This document shows, piece after piece, positions 14,143-16,229 of a stretch of DNA of 16,229 nucleotides (the first letter of the stretch is position 1; every line of letters begins with the position of its first letter). The notes under the pieces are model-generated. The model saw only the letters and a list, made by a program, of their open reading frames with translations, was not told where the DNA came from and did no database searches. The stretch is from NCBI GenBank assembly GCA_964571815.1, contig CAZNDN010000096.1, positions 1 to 16,229 on the forward strand. Reading direction: 5' to 3'. The translations under genes and the position numbers were made by a program. This DNA is from CAZNDN01 sp964571815 (GTDB taxonomy: Bacteria; Fibrobacterota; Chitinivibrionia; Chitinivibrionales; WJKA01).

Positions 14143-15755
14143 ATGTATGGTTCGGAAGGTCTCCGTCAGTGGCTCGACAGGTTCCTGAGCAAGAACAAAC
14201 CCGGAACACGTCTCCCCTACGACCGGGAGCTTGCCGGAACGTTCGGCATTTCGGTTGCGACGGTCAAGCGCGCGCTCTCGCCGTATGTCCGCCGCGGCGC
14301 GCTTCAGCGAATCAAGGGCAAAGGGACCTTCATTCATCCCGCCGACGCGCCGGTGCCCGAGCCTTCACGGCCGGTTGGTGCGGAAGAAGACATCGTACGG
14401 TTGATATACGACGGGATAGCCGATGGAACATTCAAGCAGGGCCTGCCGCTGCCCATGAACAAGATCATGTGCCTGGAGTTCAAGGTGTCGCCGCGTACCG
14501 TGTCAAGGGCCTATCGACGAGTGGTGCGGGAAGGATTTGCGACGAAGGTCGGCAGACGGTTTGTGGTCGGTTCGTTTCCCGCGATCGTCACGCGTCGGGC
14601 GAGGAAGCAAGCCGTACTCTTTTTCGATCCGTCATACGGCCCCGAGGAATTGTTCATGAGGCCCCGTTTTTCGCTCGATCTCAGAAAGATGGAAAGTGTA
14701 CTGCAGGAGCACGGTTTTCTCCTGACCCCGGCTCCATCAACGGAGTTTTCCGACCGGGTCCACCGGTGGGTTGCACGCAAGCGCGCCCCCGACGGCATCA
14801 TTCTGTGCGGTCGGCGGGAGGGCGCCGTGGAAATAGCGGCGCTTGACAGGTGGTACCCCGCATTCGGCTATCTGCAATCACGTCTGAAGCGGTCGGCTCC
14901 CAACACCCTCTGTATCGGGGTGGGAAGACCTCCCAGACGACTCACAAACATGANNNNNNNNNNNNNNNNNNNNNNNNNNNNNNNNNNNNNNNNNNNNNNN
15001 NNNNNNNNNNNNNNNNNNNNNNNNNNNNNNNNNNNNNNNNNNNNNNNNNNNNNCCCAACACCCTCTGTATCGGGGTGGGAAGACCTCCCAGACGACTCAC
15101 AAACATGAGTATCGTCAATACCGGTCATATCGACATCACCAGAGCCCGTATCATGGCCGGGTACATGGTCGAACACGGACACCGGGAGGCAACCTTCTTT
15201 TTCGATGAGTCCGAGTCCGAGCGCCGGATCACCTATCACGCTCTTCGTCTGTTTCCCGAAGTGCGGAGATTTCTCCCGGATTTTGTGATCAGAACCGTTA
15301 TCCGCACCGACGCGGCACACTTGGAGCGGGGCCAACTGCTTCAGAGGCTGTACGAAGTGACGCCTCCGCGGGTTATCAGTCAGCATCTGAGCAAGCACAC
15401 AGTGATCTCTCCCACTGCCATCACCGACAACATCGAGTGGTGCGATTCATTTGAGCAGGCATACCGGAGGTATGTCTCTTCGGGATTGTGGGTCTTCGAC
15501 GACGGCCGCTTCGCCGTGGATGCCCGCCGGTGGTGCGACCGCAACGACGTAGCTCTTCCGCGTGACGTCTCGATCCTTGCCTACAAGGAGCGACCCACCT
15601 GCCTGCTCCACGGTATCAGTGTGTGCAGGGAAGACTGGGAAACCACCGGCTATCTCATGGCCCACGCACTTATCGGCGACATTCCCATTGCCCGAAGCCG
15701 GCACGGGTTTATCGTCACCCGGGCCCGGATACTGCAGCGACAGACGACACGGTGA
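14143..15755 (+). CDS. Tandem-GntR winged-helix regulator with LacI-type sensor (spans scaffold gap)
   Basis: After merging the duplicated 55 bases at the gap this is a continuous 485-aa protein. ATG 14143 is preferred (GGGA 9 nt upstream); ATG 14134 and GTG 14047 are in frame, but the latter lies upstream of the likely promoter. Residues 5-66 are a GntR-type winged helix (GTRLPYDRELAGTFGISVAT, then KGKGTFI). Residues 80-145 look like a second one (IVRLIYDGIADGTFKQGLPL, VSPRTVSRAYRRVVREGF). Residues ~155-475 resemble a LacI/periplasmic-binding-protein sensor (AVLFFDPSYG; DGIILCG; a C-terminal LPRDVSILAYKE). It should bind DNA as a dimer and respond to a sugar or glycan fragment. It is divergent from the hydrolase, its likely target. 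Two fused DNA-binding domains in one regulator are unusual. Confidence 0.78.
14899..15108. other. Assembly gap with duplicated 55-bp contig ends
   Basis: One hundred Ns (14954-15053) lie between identical 55-base copies at 14899-14953 and 15054-15108. As written, the regulator frame is shifted across the gap; removing 155 nt restores it exactly. This indicates an unmerged contig overlap. Confidence 0.92.
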
Positions 15756-16229
15756 GGGGCGGAGGGCAGGAAGTACAAATCTCAAAGGACAAAGAACAAG
15801 AACTGCAATTCAGTCCATTAGTGGGGAAGCAACTTGCCGCGGCGCAGTCCCGCGGAACGATATTCTCACGTGAGCGGGCTCGGATGGGGGATTGGTTGTG
15901 CTGCTTGCATTGCCTGCCCGATACGCCTGTAGTGAGCACGGTCGAGGGGCGCCGGAGCTACACGGTGGGACCGGGCGAAGCCCCACGTTAAACAACGACT
16001 GTCGCCCCTGTCTCTTACTTTCAATCCGCCAATCCCCAATCGGTGGGTGAATCGATAGAACCTGCTCACCCGGCAACCTTGAGGTTTGTGAGGTTGACAA
16101 TCCGCAATTCCTCGGCGCCGCGGGTACGACACGGTCTTTTCGGTGGTTCCGGCAATGCGACACCGCGCCACAATCACAATCGACCCGGCACTGACGCCTT
16201 CAGCAATATCGTCGAATATTTCACGATTA
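15756..16229. other. Intergenic tail without recognised gene
   Basis: No convincing gene or terminator follows the regulator. A minus-strand frame is open from the window edge to about 15866 and begins with a mildly protein-like stretch (FDDIAEGVSAGSIVIVARC) that could be the end of a gene entering from the right, but it soon becomes Arg/Pro/Cys-rich as chance frames do. A second minus frame ends AEELRIVNLTNLKVAG near 16070, but it has a stop shortly upstream. CTCACGTGAG occurs at 15865-15874. Confidence 0.4.

Noticed and set aside
1..16229. CRISPR arrays, tRNA or rRNA genes, complete insertion sequences.
   Set aside because: No regularly spaced repeats, cloverleaf-type sequence, conserved rRNA blocks or transposase genes were found on reading both strands.

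Overview
The window reads as a scaffolded metagenomic or draft-genome piece of a GC-rich, Gram-negative-type bacterium. Both long secreted proteins start with a signal peptide and end in a C-terminal module like those used for sorting by the type IX secretion system (T9SS). Together with the DUF5060-type glycoside hydrolase this suggests the Fibrobacterota/FCB-PVC neighbourhood (inference, no marker gene is present). Two 100-N gaps (1273-1372, 14954-15053) are each flanked by the same 55 bases on both sides. They look like unclosed contig overlaps, not missing DNA: merging the copies and dropping the Ns restores one reading frame at both sites, giving a 270-aa lipoprotein and a 485-aa regulator.

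Layout. 1-2100: gene-poor, minus-strand coding, with a lipoprotein gene (613-1580) and two probable decayed genes. 2122-2818: a compact VapBC-type toxin-antitoxin module with a clear sigma70-type promoter overlapped by a palindromic operator. 2815-3891: a uroporphyrinogen-decarboxylase-like (corrinoid/methyl-transfer superfamily) gene broken by an in-frame amber codon. 4222-7020: a secreted protein related to hydrazine synthase subunit A (beta-propeller plus two CXXCH haem sites) carrying a T9SS-like tail. 7021-8139: coding-like fragments in changing frames, apparently decayed. 8140-8400: a solitary LexA-type winged-helix protein. 8401-9090: mostly empty, with a possible small exported peptide and a GGGGACA hairpin. 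9086-10883: a three-gene operon (PadR-type repressor, FetA-like ATPase, FetB-like permease) joined by ATGA overlaps behind a 28-bp palindrome. 10884-11139: two hairpins. 11140-13926 (minus): a 928-aa secreted multidomain glycoside hydrolase. 14143-15755 (plus): a divergent regulator with two tandem GntR-type winged helices and a LacI-type sugar-sensing domain. 15756-16229: nothing convincing.

How the parts fit. The hydrolase and the divergent regulator form a plausible carbohydrate-responsive pair with a shared control region that contains a 9-bp direct repeat spaced 20 bp. PadR-FetA-FetB is a self-contained metal (probably iron) export operon. The HzsA-like cytochrome is most likely a surface or periplasmic redox protein of unknown reaction. 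The window holds no HzsB/HzsC partners, so it gives no support for anammox. No rRNA, tRNA, CRISPR array or complete insertion sequence was seen.
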